A DNA stretch of 64,000 bases from contig OZ244173.1 in assembly GCA_965216515.1 (NCBI GenBank), forward strand, positions 3,100,001 through 3,164,000, read 5' to 3'. The stretch's first letter is position 1. Each line of letters begins with the position of its first letter. The position numbers were made by a program, and so were the translations under genes. This document shows, one piece after another, positions 52,568 through 62,167 of this stretch. The notes below the pieces were generated by a model. The model searched no databases, had not been told where the DNA came from, and was given only the letters and a program-made list of their open reading frames with translations. The stretch comes from CAXMRP01 sp965216515. GTDB lineage: Bacteria > Pseudomonadota > Alphaproteobacteria > Rhizobiales > Afifellaceae.

Positions 52568-53980
52568 ATGGCGGCATTTGACGAAATGCATGATTCAGAG
52601 GGTGCCGTGCGGCCCTCCTACGCCAATTTGAACCGATGGATTGAATCCCAGGACAAGGCGAGCCTTCGGCAAAAGCTGAAGGATGCCGAAACGATTTTTC
52701 GGCGAACCGGCATTACGTTCAATGTCTATGGCCAGGGCGAGGGCGCGGAGCGGCTGATTCCTTTCGATATCCTCCCGCGGATCATATCCGCCGCGGAGTG
52801 GCGGCGATTGTCGCGTGGCATCGATCAACGCGTCCGGGCATTGAATGCCTTCCTCCACGACATCTACCATCGCCAGGAGATTGTACGCGCCGGTCGCATC
52901 CCTGCGGACGTCATCCTCCAGAATGCGTTTTTCGCGCCGCAGATGATCGGTTTCGATCCGCCGCGCCAGATCTACGCGCATATCATCGGCGTCGACATAA
53001 TCCGGACCGGGCCGGACGAATGGTATGTGCTGGAGGACAATCTGCGCACGCCGTCGGGGGTCTCCTACATGCTGGAGGATCGCGAGACGATGATGCGGCT
53101 GGCGCCGGAACTGTTCGCAAGCCATCGTGTCGCGCCTGTCGGTCACTATCCGGAAATGCTGCGTGAGACGCTTGAAAGCGTCGCGCCATCGGCCTGCCAG
53201 GGTGCGCCGACCGTGGCCGTGCTCACACCCGGTGTCTACAATTCGGCCTATTTCGAGCACGCGTTTCTGGCCGATCAGATGGGTGCCGAGCTGGTGTGCG
53301 GCGCCGACCTGTTTGTCGATGACGGCTTCGTCTATATGCGGACGACGTCGGGCCAGGAGAGGGTAGACGTGATTTACCGGCGGATCGACGATGATTTCAT
53401 CGATCCGCTGACCTTCCGCCGTGAATCCCTTCTTGGTGTGCCCGGCCTGTTTGAGGTCTATCGCGCCGGCAACATCACGCTGGTCAATGCGCCCGGCACA
53501 GGCATTGCCGATGACAAGCTGATCTACAGCTATATTCCCGATATCATAGAGTTCTTCACCGGCGAAGAACCGATCCTGAAGACCGTACCCACCTACAATT
53601 GCGCCGATCCCGGCGATTGCGCCCATGTGCTGGCCCATCTCGACGAACTGGTCGTCAAGGAGGTGCATGGCTCCGGGGGGTACGGCATGCTCGTCGGTCC
53701 CCACGCAACCCAAAAACAGCGGACCGAGTTCGCCGAACGGATCCGCGAGCACCCGTCCAACTACATCGCCCAGCCAACGCTGGCATTGTCGACCTGCCCG
53801 GTCTGGACGTCACGCGGCGTCGCCCCCCGGCATGTCGATCTCCGGCCTTATGTGCTGGTCGGCGATCGTGTTCGGATCACGCCCGGCGGCTTGACGCGGG
53901 TGGCGCTCAAACCCGGTTCCCTGGTCGTCAACTCTTCGCAGGGCGGCGGCACCAAGGACACCTGGGTTCTGGAGGACTAG
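52568..53980 (+). CDS. Circularly permuted ATP-grasp protein of the Anbu operon
   Basis: A 470-residue member of the circularly permuted ATP-grasp family (formerly DUF404/DUF407), predicted to form peptide or amide bonds. Typical strings are 'RRTGITFNVYGQGEGAERL', 'PFDILPRII', 'DNLRTPSGVSYMLEDR' and 'VVKEVHGSGGYGMLVGP'. Comparative genomics links it with alpha-E, transglutaminase and Anbu genes as a predicted peptide-tagging or peptide-synthesis system. The alpha-E gene begins three bases after its stop. Confidence 0.9.
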   Translation: MAAFDEMHDSEGAVRPSYANLNRWIESQDKASLRQKLKDAETIFRRTGITFNVYGQGEGAERLIPFDILPRIISAAEWRRLSRGIDQRVRALNAFLHDIYHRQEIVRAGRIPADVILQNAFFAPQMIGFDPPRQIYAHIIGVDIIRTGPDEWYVLEDNLRTPSGVSYMLEDRETMMRLAPELFASHRVAPVGHYPEMLRETLESVAPSACQGAPTVAVLTPGVYNSAYFEHAFLADQMGAELVCGADLFVDDGFVYMRTTSGQERVDVIYRRIDDDFIDPLTFRRESLLGVPGLFEVYRAGNITLVNAPGTGIADDKLIYSYIPDIIEFFTGEEPILKTVPTYNCADPGDCAHVLAHLDELVVKEVHGSGGYGMLVGPHATQKQRTEFAERIREHPSNYIAQPTLALSTCPVWTSRGVAPRHVDLRPYVLVGDRVRITPGGLTRVALKPGSLVVNSSQGGGTKDTWVLED

Positions 53981-53983
53981 AAT

Positions 53984-54928
53984 ATGCTCGGGCGCACGGC
54001 GGCGCACATTTTCTGGATTTCCCGCCACATGGAACGGGCTGAATATGTCGCCCGCCTTCTGGATGCCGGGCACCGCATGTCGCTGACCCCTGGTGTCGAT
54101 GCCGGCCATCGCGAGCAGTGGCGATCGGTTCTTGCCGCCGCCGCGCTGGCCGACGCATTTGCCGCCAGGCACGAAACCGCCGATCGCGCCAACGTCGTCG
54201 ATTTCATGCTCTTTGATCCGGACAATCCCTCCTCGGTCCGCAATTGCCTGAAGAATGCCCGCGCCGATGCGCGCATCGAGCGAATTGCCATCACCCAGGA
54301 CATGTGGGAGGCGCTGAATTCCACCTGGCTGGAGTTTACCGCGATCAGGAAGGCCTCCGTGACCGGCAATAAGGTGCCGGCGCTTCTGGAATGGATCAAG
54401 TCCAGTTCCGCCCAATTTCGCGGCGCACTTCTGGGCACGATTCTGCGCAACGAGACATACATGTATTCCCAGCTCGGCTGCTTTATCGAGCGCGCCGACA
54501 ACACGGCCCGTCTTCTCGATGTCAAATACTATATCCTTCTGCCGCGCGCCGACATGATCGGCGGCGATATCGACACCAAGAACTGGGAGATGATCTTGCG
54601 GGCGGTATCCGCCTATCGCTCCTACCGGCATGTCTATCGCGGGCCCTACACAGCCGCAAACATCGCCGACTATCTGATTTTGAAGGCGATCATGCCGCGT
54701 TCGCTGCATCACGCCTACGACTGGATCGTGCGGACCTTACAGGAGCTTGAAGCCTATCACGGCACACCCATGCCCAGTCACGACCTCGCCGCCGAAACCC
54801 TGGCTGTTCTCAAATCGTCGACGGTCGCGACCCTGATCGAATCTGGTCTGCACGAGTTTCTCAAAGAATTCATTAGCAAAAACAATATCTTGGCGGAATC
54901 GGTAGCCAGTGATTACAATTTTTACTGA
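53984..54928 (+). CDS. Alpha-E domain protein of the Anbu operon
   Basis: A 314-residue all-helical protein (formerly DUF403) beginning with the usual 'MLGRTAAHIFWISRHMERAE' region and containing 'CFIERADNTARLLDVKYY'. The family always travels with circularly permuted ATP-grasp proteins and is thought to be a partner or scaffold in the same peptide ligase complex. Length is standard. It lies three bases after the ATP-grasp gene and 28 before the transglutaminase gene. Confidence 0.9.
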   Translation: MLGRTAAHIFWISRHMERAEYVARLLDAGHRMSLTPGVDAGHREQWRSVLAAAALADAFAARHETADRANVVDFMLFDPDNPSSVRNCLKNARADARIERIAITQDMWEALNSTWLEFTAIRKASVTGNKVPALLEWIKSSSAQFRGALLGTILRNETYMYSQLGCFIERADNTARLLDVKYYILLPRADMIGGDIDTKNWEMILRAVSAYRSYRHVYRGPYTAANIADYLILKAIMPRSLHHAYDWIVRTLQELEAYHGTPMPSHDLAAETLAVLKSSTVATLIESGLHEFLKEFISKNNILAESVASDYNFY

Positions 54929-54956
54929 TGTCGGCCGGCGGGAGTTGTCCTGAACC

Positions 54957-55766
54957 ATGCTCATCGCGATTCATCACGAAACCCGTTACACCTATGACGA
55001 TCCGGTGACCCATGCCGTTCAGCGCCTGGCGCTGACCCCGCCGGATTTTCCAGGCCAGAACATTCGCGACTGGTCGATCGAGGCGCCCGGCATCGAACGG
55101 GCGCCCAGCTATCGCGACGGATTCGGCAACGTCATTCGCCTGTGCTCCCAGAGCGGTTTGGAAGGTGAGCTGGTGATCATCGCATCGGGAGCGGTGGAGA
55201 CGTCGGATCGAAACGGCATCGTCGGCGCCCTGTCCGCCGAACCGCCGCCGCGCGTTTTTCTTCGCCGCACACCGTTGACGGAAACCGGCGACGGCATGAT
55301 TGCCGCCGCCGATGCGATAGCGGCCCGGACGGCCGACGACGTCGACCGCATGCATCGGCTGATGGCCTTTCTGAAAGACAGTCTGCGTTTCGATACCCGG
55401 GTCACGGATGCCCGCACACCGGCGGCAGATGCATTCGCGGCCGGCCACGGTGTTTGCCAGGATTTTACCCACGTTTTTGTTGCCATGGCCCGTTATCTCG
55501 GCCTGCCGGCGCGCTACATCACCGGCTATCTGCTGCTTGAAAACGAGGACCGCGCCGAGGCGCAACATGCCTGGGCCGAGGTCTGGATTCCCGCCCTTGG
55601 CTGGGTCGGTTTTGACGCGACCAACAATGTCTGCCCCACCGAACGCTATGTGCGTCTGTGTTGCGGCCTGGACGCCGACAGTGCCGCTCCGGTACGCGGG
55701 CTGCGGATGGGCCGCGGTCGCGAAGGCCTTGCGGTGCTGGTCGATGTCCAGCAGGCCAATCAGTGA
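54957..55766 (+). CDS. Transglutaminase-like cysteine protease of the Anbu operon
   Basis: A 269-residue cytoplasmic protein of the bacterial transglutaminase-like superfamily. It has the N-terminal immunoglobulin-like segment ('AIHHETRYTYDDPV') and a complete triad: C167 in 'GHGVCQDFTHVF', H204 in 'AQHAWAEVW' and D220 in 'VGFDATN'. Members usually act as peptidases or amidases. With the ATP-grasp and alpha-E proteins it probably trims or hydrolyses the peptide product or tag. It is the third gene of the four-gene Anbu set. Confidence 0.9.
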   Translation: MLIAIHHETRYTYDDPVTHAVQRLALTPPDFPGQNIRDWSIEAPGIERAPSYRDGFGNVIRLCSQSGLEGELVIIASGAVETSDRNGIVGALSAEPPPRVFLRRTPLTETGDGMIAAADAIAARTADDVDRMHRLMAFLKDSLRFDTRVTDARTPAADAFAAGHGVCQDFTHVFVAMARYLGLPARYITGYLLLENEDRAEAQHAWAEVWIPALGWVGFDATNNVCPTERYVRLCCGLDADSAAPVRGLRMGRGREGLAVLVDVQQANQ

Positions 55767-55876
55767 TGGCGCAGCCGTCAAACATCCCGCCCGCCGGGCA
55801 CTTGCAACGGTGCGCGCCGATGGCTATCGGTGACCTGACAATCAGCGCCGTTCCGGCGCCTTGAAGGCCCCCGATC

Positions 55877-56644
55877 ATGACTTATTGCGTCGGTTTGAAG
55901 CTTGACCGCGGCATCGTCTTTGCGTCGGACAGCCGCACCAATGCCGGCTTCGACAACATTGCGTCCTTCTCCAAGATGCGGGTTTGGGAAAGCGGCGGCG
56001 ATCGTGTGATTGTTCTCCTGTCGGCCGGCAATCTGGCAGTGACCCAGGCCGTGGCGAGCTTTCTCGACGAGGCAATCGCCGGTGCCGCCGATGATCGTCC
56101 GACCCTGAACACCGTAACGACCATGTTTCAGGCCGCCCGCCTCGTCGGTGAGGCCTTGCACGAGGTTCGGCGCATGAGTGCCGGGGAGAGCGGGTTGAAC
56201 GCTGAGGATTTTTCCGCCTCCTTCATCCTCGGCGGGCAGATCGCCGGCGATCGGCCGCGCCTGTTCCAGATCTACAATGAGGGAAACTTCATCGAGGCCG
56301 GAGAGGAAACGCCCTATTTCCAGATCGGCGAGCACAAGTACGGCAAGCCGATCCTGGACCGTGTTGCGATGCCCGAAATGCGCATGGGCCAGGCCGCGAA
56401 ACTGCTTCTCCTGTCGTTCGATTCCACGCTGCGGTCCAACCTGTCCGTCGGCATGCCGATCGACCTTCTGATTTATCGCACCGACACACTGCGGGTCGGC
56501 GAACGGCGGCGGATCGGCGAGGACGACCACTATTTTCGCACTCTTTCGGCAGCCTGGTCGGAAGCGTTGCGCGATGCCTTTGCGCGGATCGAGGAGTATC
56601 AGGATCCCGAAGACGGCGAGGGCTCACCGGCGGGTGGCGCCTGA
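55877..56644 (+). CDS. Anbu, proteasome-family peptidase
   Basis: A 255-residue bacterial relative of HslV and the proteasome beta-subunit. Removal of Met exposes Thr as N-terminal nucleophile ('MTYCVGLKL'), with the supporting aspartate in 'FASDSRTNAG' and lysine in 'SFSKMRVW'. Anbu particles form rings or lock-washer spirals, and substrates remain uncertain. It ends the operon of ATP-grasp, alpha-E and transglutaminase genes, separated from the last by 110 bases without its own visible promoter. No ATPase partner is encoded beside it, though a Lon-family protease converges from the other side. Confidence 0.92.
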   Translation: MTYCVGLKLDRGIVFASDSRTNAGFDNIASFSKMRVWESGGDRVIVLLSAGNLAVTQAVASFLDEAIAGAADDRPTLNTVTTMFQAARLVGEALHEVRRMSAGESGLNAEDFSASFILGGQIAGDRPRLFQIYNEGNFIEAGEETPYFQIGEHKYGKPILDRVAMPEMRMGQAAKLLLLSFDSTLRSNLSVGMPIDLLIYRTDTLRVGERRRIGEDDHYFRTLSAAWSEALRDAFARIEEYQDPEDGEGSPAGGA

Positions 56645-56671
56645 ACGATCACTTTTTGGTGGCGGCAGTCG

Positions 56672-57562
56672 CTAGCCGCTGCCCGCCTTGTCCGCCATTT
56701 CGTCGGCATGAATCCGGTCCGCCAGCACCAGCATCGGCTCCCGCATGCCATGACGTCCGAGGTCCGCAGCGCCGGCCGACAAGATGTCGAGACAGGCCCT
56801 GCGCAGGATCAGGAGCCGGGAGCCGGAACCCCGCAAGTGTCCGGCGATCCGGTGCGGATGGCCGGTTGCGACGATATCGACCTTCAGTGGCGGCGGCGCG
56901 AGCTGTTTCAGCAGGGCTTCGACAGCAGGCCGTTCCGCGGCAGGACAGGAAATGGTGAGCCGGCCGCCGCACACACCGGCAAGGCGCGCCGCGATACCGA
57001 TCAGCTCCGGCTCAACCTGCCCGGAAAAAACCACCTCGGCCGATGCGATGGCCGATGCGATGGCCGGTGTGCGGCCCGGGAAATAGAGAAGGCCGGCGGC
57101 CCGGCCCGCCGGTGCATCAAGACGTTTCAGGGCCGGCGGACAGAAAGGCCGGCCGGTCAGGAGACTGTCTTCCGCGCAGACAAGCAGGTCAGCCGCCGTC
57201 GCGCCCTCGCCCAGAACATCTTCCAGCGCCCCCAGAGATCTGGTGAAACTCCACGCCACGCCGGCCCGTTCCGCGGCGGCCGCCAGACGCCGGCGCATGA
57301 TTCGCGAGGCGATCTCGATCTCCTTGACGAGCGCCCCCGCTTCGCCGTACCGCGACAGACCCCCGGTCATCGTTGCCATGCGGACGGCCGGCAGCGAAGC
57401 CAGCGCCCGCATCGCCGGTTCTTCGGCAAACCGTCCGGCGATTTCCAGGTTCAGCGCGGCGGCGATTTCGGCGGCCCGCGCAAGCACGCTTTCGGAAGCC
57501 GGGGCGCCGCTCACGCCGATGAGCATGCGGCGTATGGTCAATTCGTGCCTGGCCGCGATCAT
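56672..57562 (-). CDS. Universal-stress-protein-like partner of the Lon-family protease
   Basis: A 296-residue protein whose N-terminal half has a UspA-like beta-alpha pattern ('MLIGVSGAPASESVLARAA', then a helix rich in alanine). The C-terminal half repeats a similar fold weakly ('LLILRRACLDILSAG'). The ATP-binding glycine motif of UspA is not evident. It starts within the stop codon of the upstream Lon-like gene (ATGA), so its amount is tied to that protease and it may act as an adaptor or stress sensor. A 12-base tandem duplication gives 'AIASAIASA' in the middle. Confidence 0.55.
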   Translation of the reverse strand: MIAARHELTIRRMLIGVSGAPASESVLARAAEIAAALNLEIAGRFAEEPAMRALASLPAVRMATMTGGLSRYGEAGALVKEIEIASRIMRRRLAAAAERAGVAWSFTRSLGALEDVLGEGATAADLLVCAEDSLLTGRPFCPPALKRLDAPAGRAAGLLYFPGRTPAIASAIASAEVVFSGQVEPELIGIAARLAGVCGGRLTISCPAAERPAVEALLKQLAPPPLKVDIVATGHPHRIAGHLRGSGSRLLILRRACLDILSAGAADLGRHGMREPMLVLADRIHADEMADKAGSG

Positions 57563-60045
57563 GTCGTACCGTCTTTCCCGCCCTCATTGCGGGCGCCGAA
57601 CGATCGCCGTGCTTCCGCATAACGCCGCAGGCAGGCGTCCACCTTCCCGTTGACCGTGTCCTGCCCGAACGCGCCGTCCGGCAGGCGCTCACCGGCCGGC
57701 ACGCCGGTCAGCAGCGCGATACCCTCGTCGATTGTCGCAATCGCATAGACCGCAAACCGGCCTTGTTCGCACGCTTCCACCACATCGGCGCGCAGCATGA
57801 GGTGCTGAACGTTGCTGGCCGGAATGATCACGCCCTGGCTGCCGGTCAGTCCGCGGCCGGCGCAGATATCGAAGAAACCCTCGATTTTGTCATTGACGCC
57901 GCCGATCGCCTGGATGCGGCCGTGTTGGTCGACCGATCCGGTCACCGCCAGATCCTGCCGGATCGGCAGTTCGGAGAGCGCGGACAGAAGGGCGAACAGT
58001 TCCGCCGCCGATGCGCTGTCTCCGTCAACGCCGCCATAGGATTGCTCGAAAACGAGTGTCGCCGACAGGGACATCGGCTGGTCGGGCGCATAGCGGGACG
58101 TGAGAAACCCCGACAGGATAAGCACACCCTTTGAGTGGATTGGTCCGCCCAGTTCCACTTCCCGTTCGATATCGACGAGTTTGCCGGTTCCCATGCGCAC
58201 CTGTGCGGTGATCCGGCTCGGACGTCCGAAGCTGTCATGGCCGATCGTGATGACGCTGAGACCGTTGATCTGGCCAACCGCCTGGCCTTCCGTGGCGATA
58301 TGGACGATGCCGCGCAGCACGCTCTCCTGTACCCTGTCGCGAAGGCGGCCTGAGCGATATCGCCGGTTCTCGATGGCCTTCTCCACGCCGGCGGCGTCGA
58401 CATGATCAGCGCCCCCATCCCGCGCCAACGTGTCGGCCTCGCGGACCAGATCGGCGATTGCAGCTATGTCGAGCGACAGTTTTTCAGCATCCTGGGCCAA
58501 CCGTGCGGCATGTTCGATCGTCCGCGTCACAGCGCCAGGATCGAATGGCAGAAGGCCCTCCTCCAGGCCGATCAATCCGATCAATGCCGCGAAATCCGCT
58601 TCCGACGCCTCAGATCGCGCCACGTCATCTTCAAAATCGACCAGCACCTTGAATAGATCGCGGACGTCGGGATCATATTCGCAAAGCAGGTAGTAGAGCA
58701 GTCGTTCGCCGAACAGAACGACTTTGACATCGAGTGGGATCGGGTCGGGCTGCAACGAGATCGTGGAAACCAGGCTCATATACTCCGCCGGCGATTCAAT
58801 CTTGATACGGCGTGAGCGCAGCGCCCGTTTCAGCCCGTTCCAGGCCAGCGGCTCGGTGAGGACGTTCTGGACATCGATCATCAGGTAGCCGCCGTTGGCC
58901 AGATGCAGCGCGCCGGGCTTGATCAGGAGAAAATTCGTGACCAGCGCGCCCTGCTGCGACATATGCTCCACCCGGCCGAGCAGGTTCATCAGGGTCGGAT
59001 GGTCCTCCGAGATGACCGGCGCGCCGTCGCCCTCGTCGTTGGACACCAGGACATTGGCCCGATAGCGATCGAATGAGCCGGCGCCAAAGGCGCCCGGGAT
59101 TCCGCCCTCGGCCAGCGATTGGGCGCCGGACGGCCCGCCGAGAAACTGCTCCACATTGTCGGACAGGTCCCTGCCGATGGCGTCGATATGGTCGCGCACG
59201 GCGGGCAGGTCGGCGAAACGCTGGCGCGCCTCGTCGAGGGATTGTTGAACGGCGAACGTGCCGACTTCACGGTTCAGCTTGCGCAGATTGTCCCGCCGCT
59301 CTTTGTCCCACCGCGGCAACGATCGCAGAATTGTCGACAGCTTCTCCTGGATTTTTTCGATTTCTTCGCCAAACCGTTTCTGTTCTGATTCCGGCAGGGC
59401 GCTGAACTCCTCCGGCTTGATCATTTTCCGGTCGCGGGTCGGCGTGACCGCGAAACCCATCGGCGTTTTCAAAATGGCGATGTCCTGCGCCGCCGCCTCT
59501 TCAGACAAAGCCTCGAAGGCATCCTCCTGGCGCTTCCGGAATTCCTCGTCGATGGCATTGCGGCGGTTTTGGTAGTCGTCGGAATCGAAGACCGCCGGCA
59601 GTGCGGCCTGGATATCCTCGATTAACCGGTCCAGCTCCGCTTTCAGGGTCGGTGCGCGGCCGGCCGGCAGTTTCAGCGCCGTGGGTCGGTGCGGATCGTC
59701 GAAATTGTGGAGATAGACCCAGTCGGCGCGTTCTGTGCGCTGGCCGGCGTGGGCGGCAACAATGCTGCGTACCACCCGATGGCGGCCAAGCCCGGGCCGG
59801 CCGATGACAAAGAGATTGAAGCCGGGATGATCGGTACGGCTACCGAATTCGATGGCGGCCAGCGCCCGTTCCTGGCCGATTCGCTTTTCGGCCGGAGCGG
59901 TTGCCGCCGGCTGTGCCGGTTCGGCGTTGGCCAGGACACTGCGGCGATAGAGGCGCTCTGGCGGAAGTGGCGCTGGGACGCCGACCGCCCGCGCCGGGTT
60001 TTCCGGATCGTTGGTGGTTCCGTCCTTGCCGTCGGCGGCGGTCAT
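57559..60045 (-). CDS. Lon-related ATP-dependent protease (AAA_32/LonH-like)
   Basis: An 828-residue Lon-family protease. The C-terminal proteolytic domain has the Ser-Lys dyad: serine in 'GGVDGDSASAAELFALLSA' and lysine in 'IGGVNDKIEGFF'. The N-terminal AAA region has a degenerate P-loop 'GRPGLGRHRVV' lacking the usual GKT/S, and a long coiled helical insertion (about residues 170-260). This architecture is that of the uncharacterised Lon-related group, as in E. coli YcbZ. GAAGGA lies upstream of the ATG at 60045. It may degrade proteins in stress without classical ATP-driven unfolding. Confidence 0.85.
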   Translation of the reverse strand: MTAADGKDGTTNDPENPARAVGVPAPLPPERLYRRSVLANAEPAQPAATAPAEKRIGQERALAAIEFGSRTDHPGFNLFVIGRPGLGRHRVVRSIVAAHAGQRTERADWVYLHNFDDPHRPTALKLPAGRAPTLKAELDRLIEDIQAALPAVFDSDDYQNRRNAIDEEFRKRQEDAFEALSEEAAAQDIAILKTPMGFAVTPTRDRKMIKPEEFSALPESEQKRFGEEIEKIQEKLSTILRSLPRWDKERRDNLRKLNREVGTFAVQQSLDEARQRFADLPAVRDHIDAIGRDLSDNVEQFLGGPSGAQSLAEGGIPGAFGAGSFDRYRANVLVSNDEGDGAPVISEDHPTLMNLLGRVEHMSQQGALVTNFLLIKPGALHLANGGYLMIDVQNVLTEPLAWNGLKRALRSRRIKIESPAEYMSLVSTISLQPDPIPLDVKVVLFGERLLYYLLCEYDPDVRDLFKVLVDFEDDVARSEASEADFAALIGLIGLEEGLLPFDPGAVTRTIEHAARLAQDAEKLSLDIAAIADLVREADTLARDGGADHVDAAGVEKAIENRRYRSGRLRDRVQESVLRGIVHIATEGQAVGQINGLSVITIGHDSFGRPSRITAQVRMGTGKLVDIEREVELGGPIHSKGVLILSGFLTSRYAPDQPMSLSATLVFEQSYGGVDGDSASAAELFALLSALSELPIRQDLAVTGSVDQHGRIQAIGGVNDKIEGFFDICAGRGLTGSQGVIIPASNVQHLMLRADVVEACEQGRFAVYAIATIDEGIALLTGVPAGERLPDGAFGQDTVNGKVDACLRRYAEARRSFGARNEGGKDGTT

Positions 60046-60246
60046 CGATCTTTTTCCTTCGCTTTGCCTCAGTCCGTTCCGGACCGGCCCGCGGACAGGT
60101 TATCGTCATTGCCCGCATTTGGCAGCCGCTTTGTTGCAGGGGGCGCCGCCGGCAAGCGGCGTATGGCAATCGATGTAGCGGCAATGTCGACCACCGCAAC
60201 CGCAGCGCCTGCGACGGCGAATTCCACACCGCATAGCTGCCGGTGT

Positions 60247-61314
60247 TCAGCGGCGTGCGGTTGGGACCCGGCGCCCGTTGGCGTCGAACACACAGAAGTT
60301 TTCGTCGTCGAATGTTGCGTGGCAGGCTGCCCCCGCTGCCGGCACCGGTTCATTGCCGGCCTGGCGGACGGTGAGTAGTTCATCGTCGGCCATGACGATA
60401 TGAAGAAGGGTCTCCGCGCCGAGCGCCTCCGCATAGCGAAGCCTGCCGGTTAGCCTGGCGGATGTGGCGTCGGTAAGGTCCAGATGTTCCGGACGCACAC
60501 CGAGCCGGGCGGTGGCGGGATCGGTTTCGATCCCCAGTCTTGCGGCAATCGCATCGCGCGATTCCGCTCCGTCGAATGCGTCGATCCGGAAAAAGTTCAT
60601 CGGCGGCGAACCGATGAAGCCCGCCACGAACGTAGTTTGCGGGTTGGCGTAGACATCGAGCGGCGTTCCGATCTGTTCCGCCTCGCCGGCATTCATGACA
60701 ATCATCCTGTCGGCCAGCGTCATGGCCTCGACCTGGTCGTGTGTGACGTACAGGGCCGTCACGCCCAGTTCCTGTTGCAGCGTTTTGATTTCAAGACGCA
60801 TTTGAACCCTGAGTTTGGCGTCGAGGTTGGACAACGGTTCGTCGAAAAGGAAGACCGCTGGCTCGCGGACGATCGCTCTGCCCATCGCCACCCGCTGCCG
60901 CTGGCCGCCGGAAAGCTGCCGGGGTTTGCGGCTCAGATAGTCGTCGAGTTGCAGCAGCTTGGCTGCCCGCGCCACCCGTTCCCGGATGTCCGCTTTCGGC
61001 ATACGGGCGATCTTCAGTCCGTAGGCCATGTTGTCGAAAACGGACATGTGCGGATAAAGCGCGTAGTTTTGAAACACCATGGCGATGTTGCGGTCCATGG
61101 GCTCCAGTTCGTTGACCCGCTGGCCATCGATGTGGATGTCGCCGGCCGTTACTGTTTCCAGCCCGGCGACCATTCTCAGAAGTGTCGATTTCCCGCAGCC
61201 GGACGGCCCGACAATGACGATGAACTCGCCATCATCGATGTCGATATCGATACCATGGATGACCTCCGTCTTGCCGAATGCCTTGCGGACGCCGTTGAGT
61301 GCGATCGTAGCCAT
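60247..61314 (-). CDS. ugpC: ABC transporter ATPase UgpC (glycerol-3-phosphate importer)
   Basis: A 355-residue CUT1-type ATPase with Walker A 'GPSGCGKST' (about residue 37), signature 'LSGGQRQRVAMGRAI', Walker B 'FLFDEPLSNLD' and a C-terminal regulatory OB-like domain ('LGVRPEHLDLTDA'). It powers the UgpA-UgpE pore. Gene order B-A-E-C on the minus strand matches ugp operons; the phosphodiesterase gene ugpQ is missing downstream. Related MalK/MsmK proteins share the motifs, so the Ugp name rests on the receptor and permeases. Confidence 0.88.
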   Translation of the reverse strand: MATIALNGVRKAFGKTEVIHGIDIDIDDGEFIVIVGPSGCGKSTLLRMVAGLETVTAGDIHIDGQRVNELEPMDRNIAMVFQNYALYPHMSVFDNMAYGLKIARMPKADIRERVARAAKLLQLDDYLSRKPRQLSGGQRQRVAMGRAIVREPAVFLFDEPLSNLDAKLRVQMRLEIKTLQQELGVTALYVTHDQVEAMTLADRMIVMNAGEAEQIGTPLDVYANPQTTFVAGFIGSPPMNFFRIDAFDGAESRDAIAARLGIETDPATARLGVRPEHLDLTDATSARLTGRLRYAEALGAETLLHIVMADDELLTVRQAGNEPVPAAGAACHATFDDENFCVFDANGRRVPTARR

Positions 61315-61321
61315 GGGCGGT

Positions 61322-62167
61322 TTATTTCTCCGTCTCGATCAAGCCTCGGATGAAGAGCCTTTGCATGAAAACAACAATCGCGACCGGCGGCAGCATGGCG
61401 AGGATCGCGGTCGCCATGATAACCGGCCAGTTTGCGATATCGTCGCCGCTGGGGAACATCTGTTTGATGCCCATGACGATTGTGTTCATGTCCGGATCTG
61501 TGGTGATCAGAAGCGGCCACAGATACTGGTTCCAGCCATAAATGAAGAGGATCACGAACAGCGCGGCGATATTGGTTCGTGACATCGGCAGCAGGATATC
61601 GACAAAAAACCGCATCGGCCGTGCACCGTCGACCCGTGCAGCCTCTGCAAGCTCGTCCGGAACCGTGAGAAAAAACTGGCGAAACAGGAACGTCGCCGTG
61701 GCCGATGCGATCAGCGGCAGGATCAAGCCGGAATAGGAGTTGAGCATGCCGAAATTCGCCGCCACTTCGTAGGTCGGCACGATCCGAACCTCGACGGGCA
61801 GCATCAGGGTCAGGAAGATAAGCCAGAAGAAAAACTGGCGAAAGGGAAAGCGGAAATAGACAATCGCGAAGGCCGACAGCAGGGAGATGATGATTTTGCC
61901 GATCGCGATGCCCATCGCCATCACCGTGGAGTTCGCCAGCATCCGCCAGACCGGGGCATTGATGCCGGAAAAGATCGCCTCCCTGTAGTTGGCGAGAAAG
62001 TGCTTTCCCGGCACCAGCGGCATCGGTGGGCGGACGATCTCCGGCTGCGTTACCGTAGAGGCGACGAATGCGAGATAAATCGGGAAGAAAATAAACAGCA
62101 CACCGACGATCAGGCCGACATGGGTCAGCCAGTAGCCGCCGCCCCGCTTTTCCACCATGCCCGACAT
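61322..62167 (-). CDS. ugpE: ABC transporter permease UgpE
   Basis: A 281-residue membrane subunit of the glycerol-3-phosphate importer. The six-helix CUT1 permease has the EAA loop 'ELAEAARVDGARPMRFFVD' and a long periplasmic N-terminal loop with 'PLVPGKHFLANYREA'. The ATG at 62167 overlaps the ugpA stop by one base (TGATG). A larger open frame further upstream is the antisense shadow of ugpA. UgpE pairs with UgpA and UgpC. Confidence 0.88.
   Translation of the reverse strand: MSGMVEKRGGGYWLTHVGLIVGVLFIFFPIYLAFVASTVTQPEIVRPPMPLVPGKHFLANYREAIFSGINAPVWRMLANSTVMAMGIAIGKIIISLLSAFAIVYFRFPFRQFFFWLIFLTLMLPVEVRIVPTYEVAANFGMLNSYSGLILPLIASATATFLFRQFFLTVPDELAEAARVDGARPMRFFVDILLPMSRTNIAALFVILFIYGWNQYLWPLLITTDPDMNTIVMGIKQMFPSGDDIANWPVIMATAILAMLPPVAIVVFMQRLFIRGLIETEK

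Noticed and set aside
57040..57075. Short tandem repeat (two copies of a 12-base unit) as a regulatory or CRISPR-like element
   Set aside because: Only two copies, in frame inside a coding gene, giving a simple Ala-Ile-Ala-Ser duplication.
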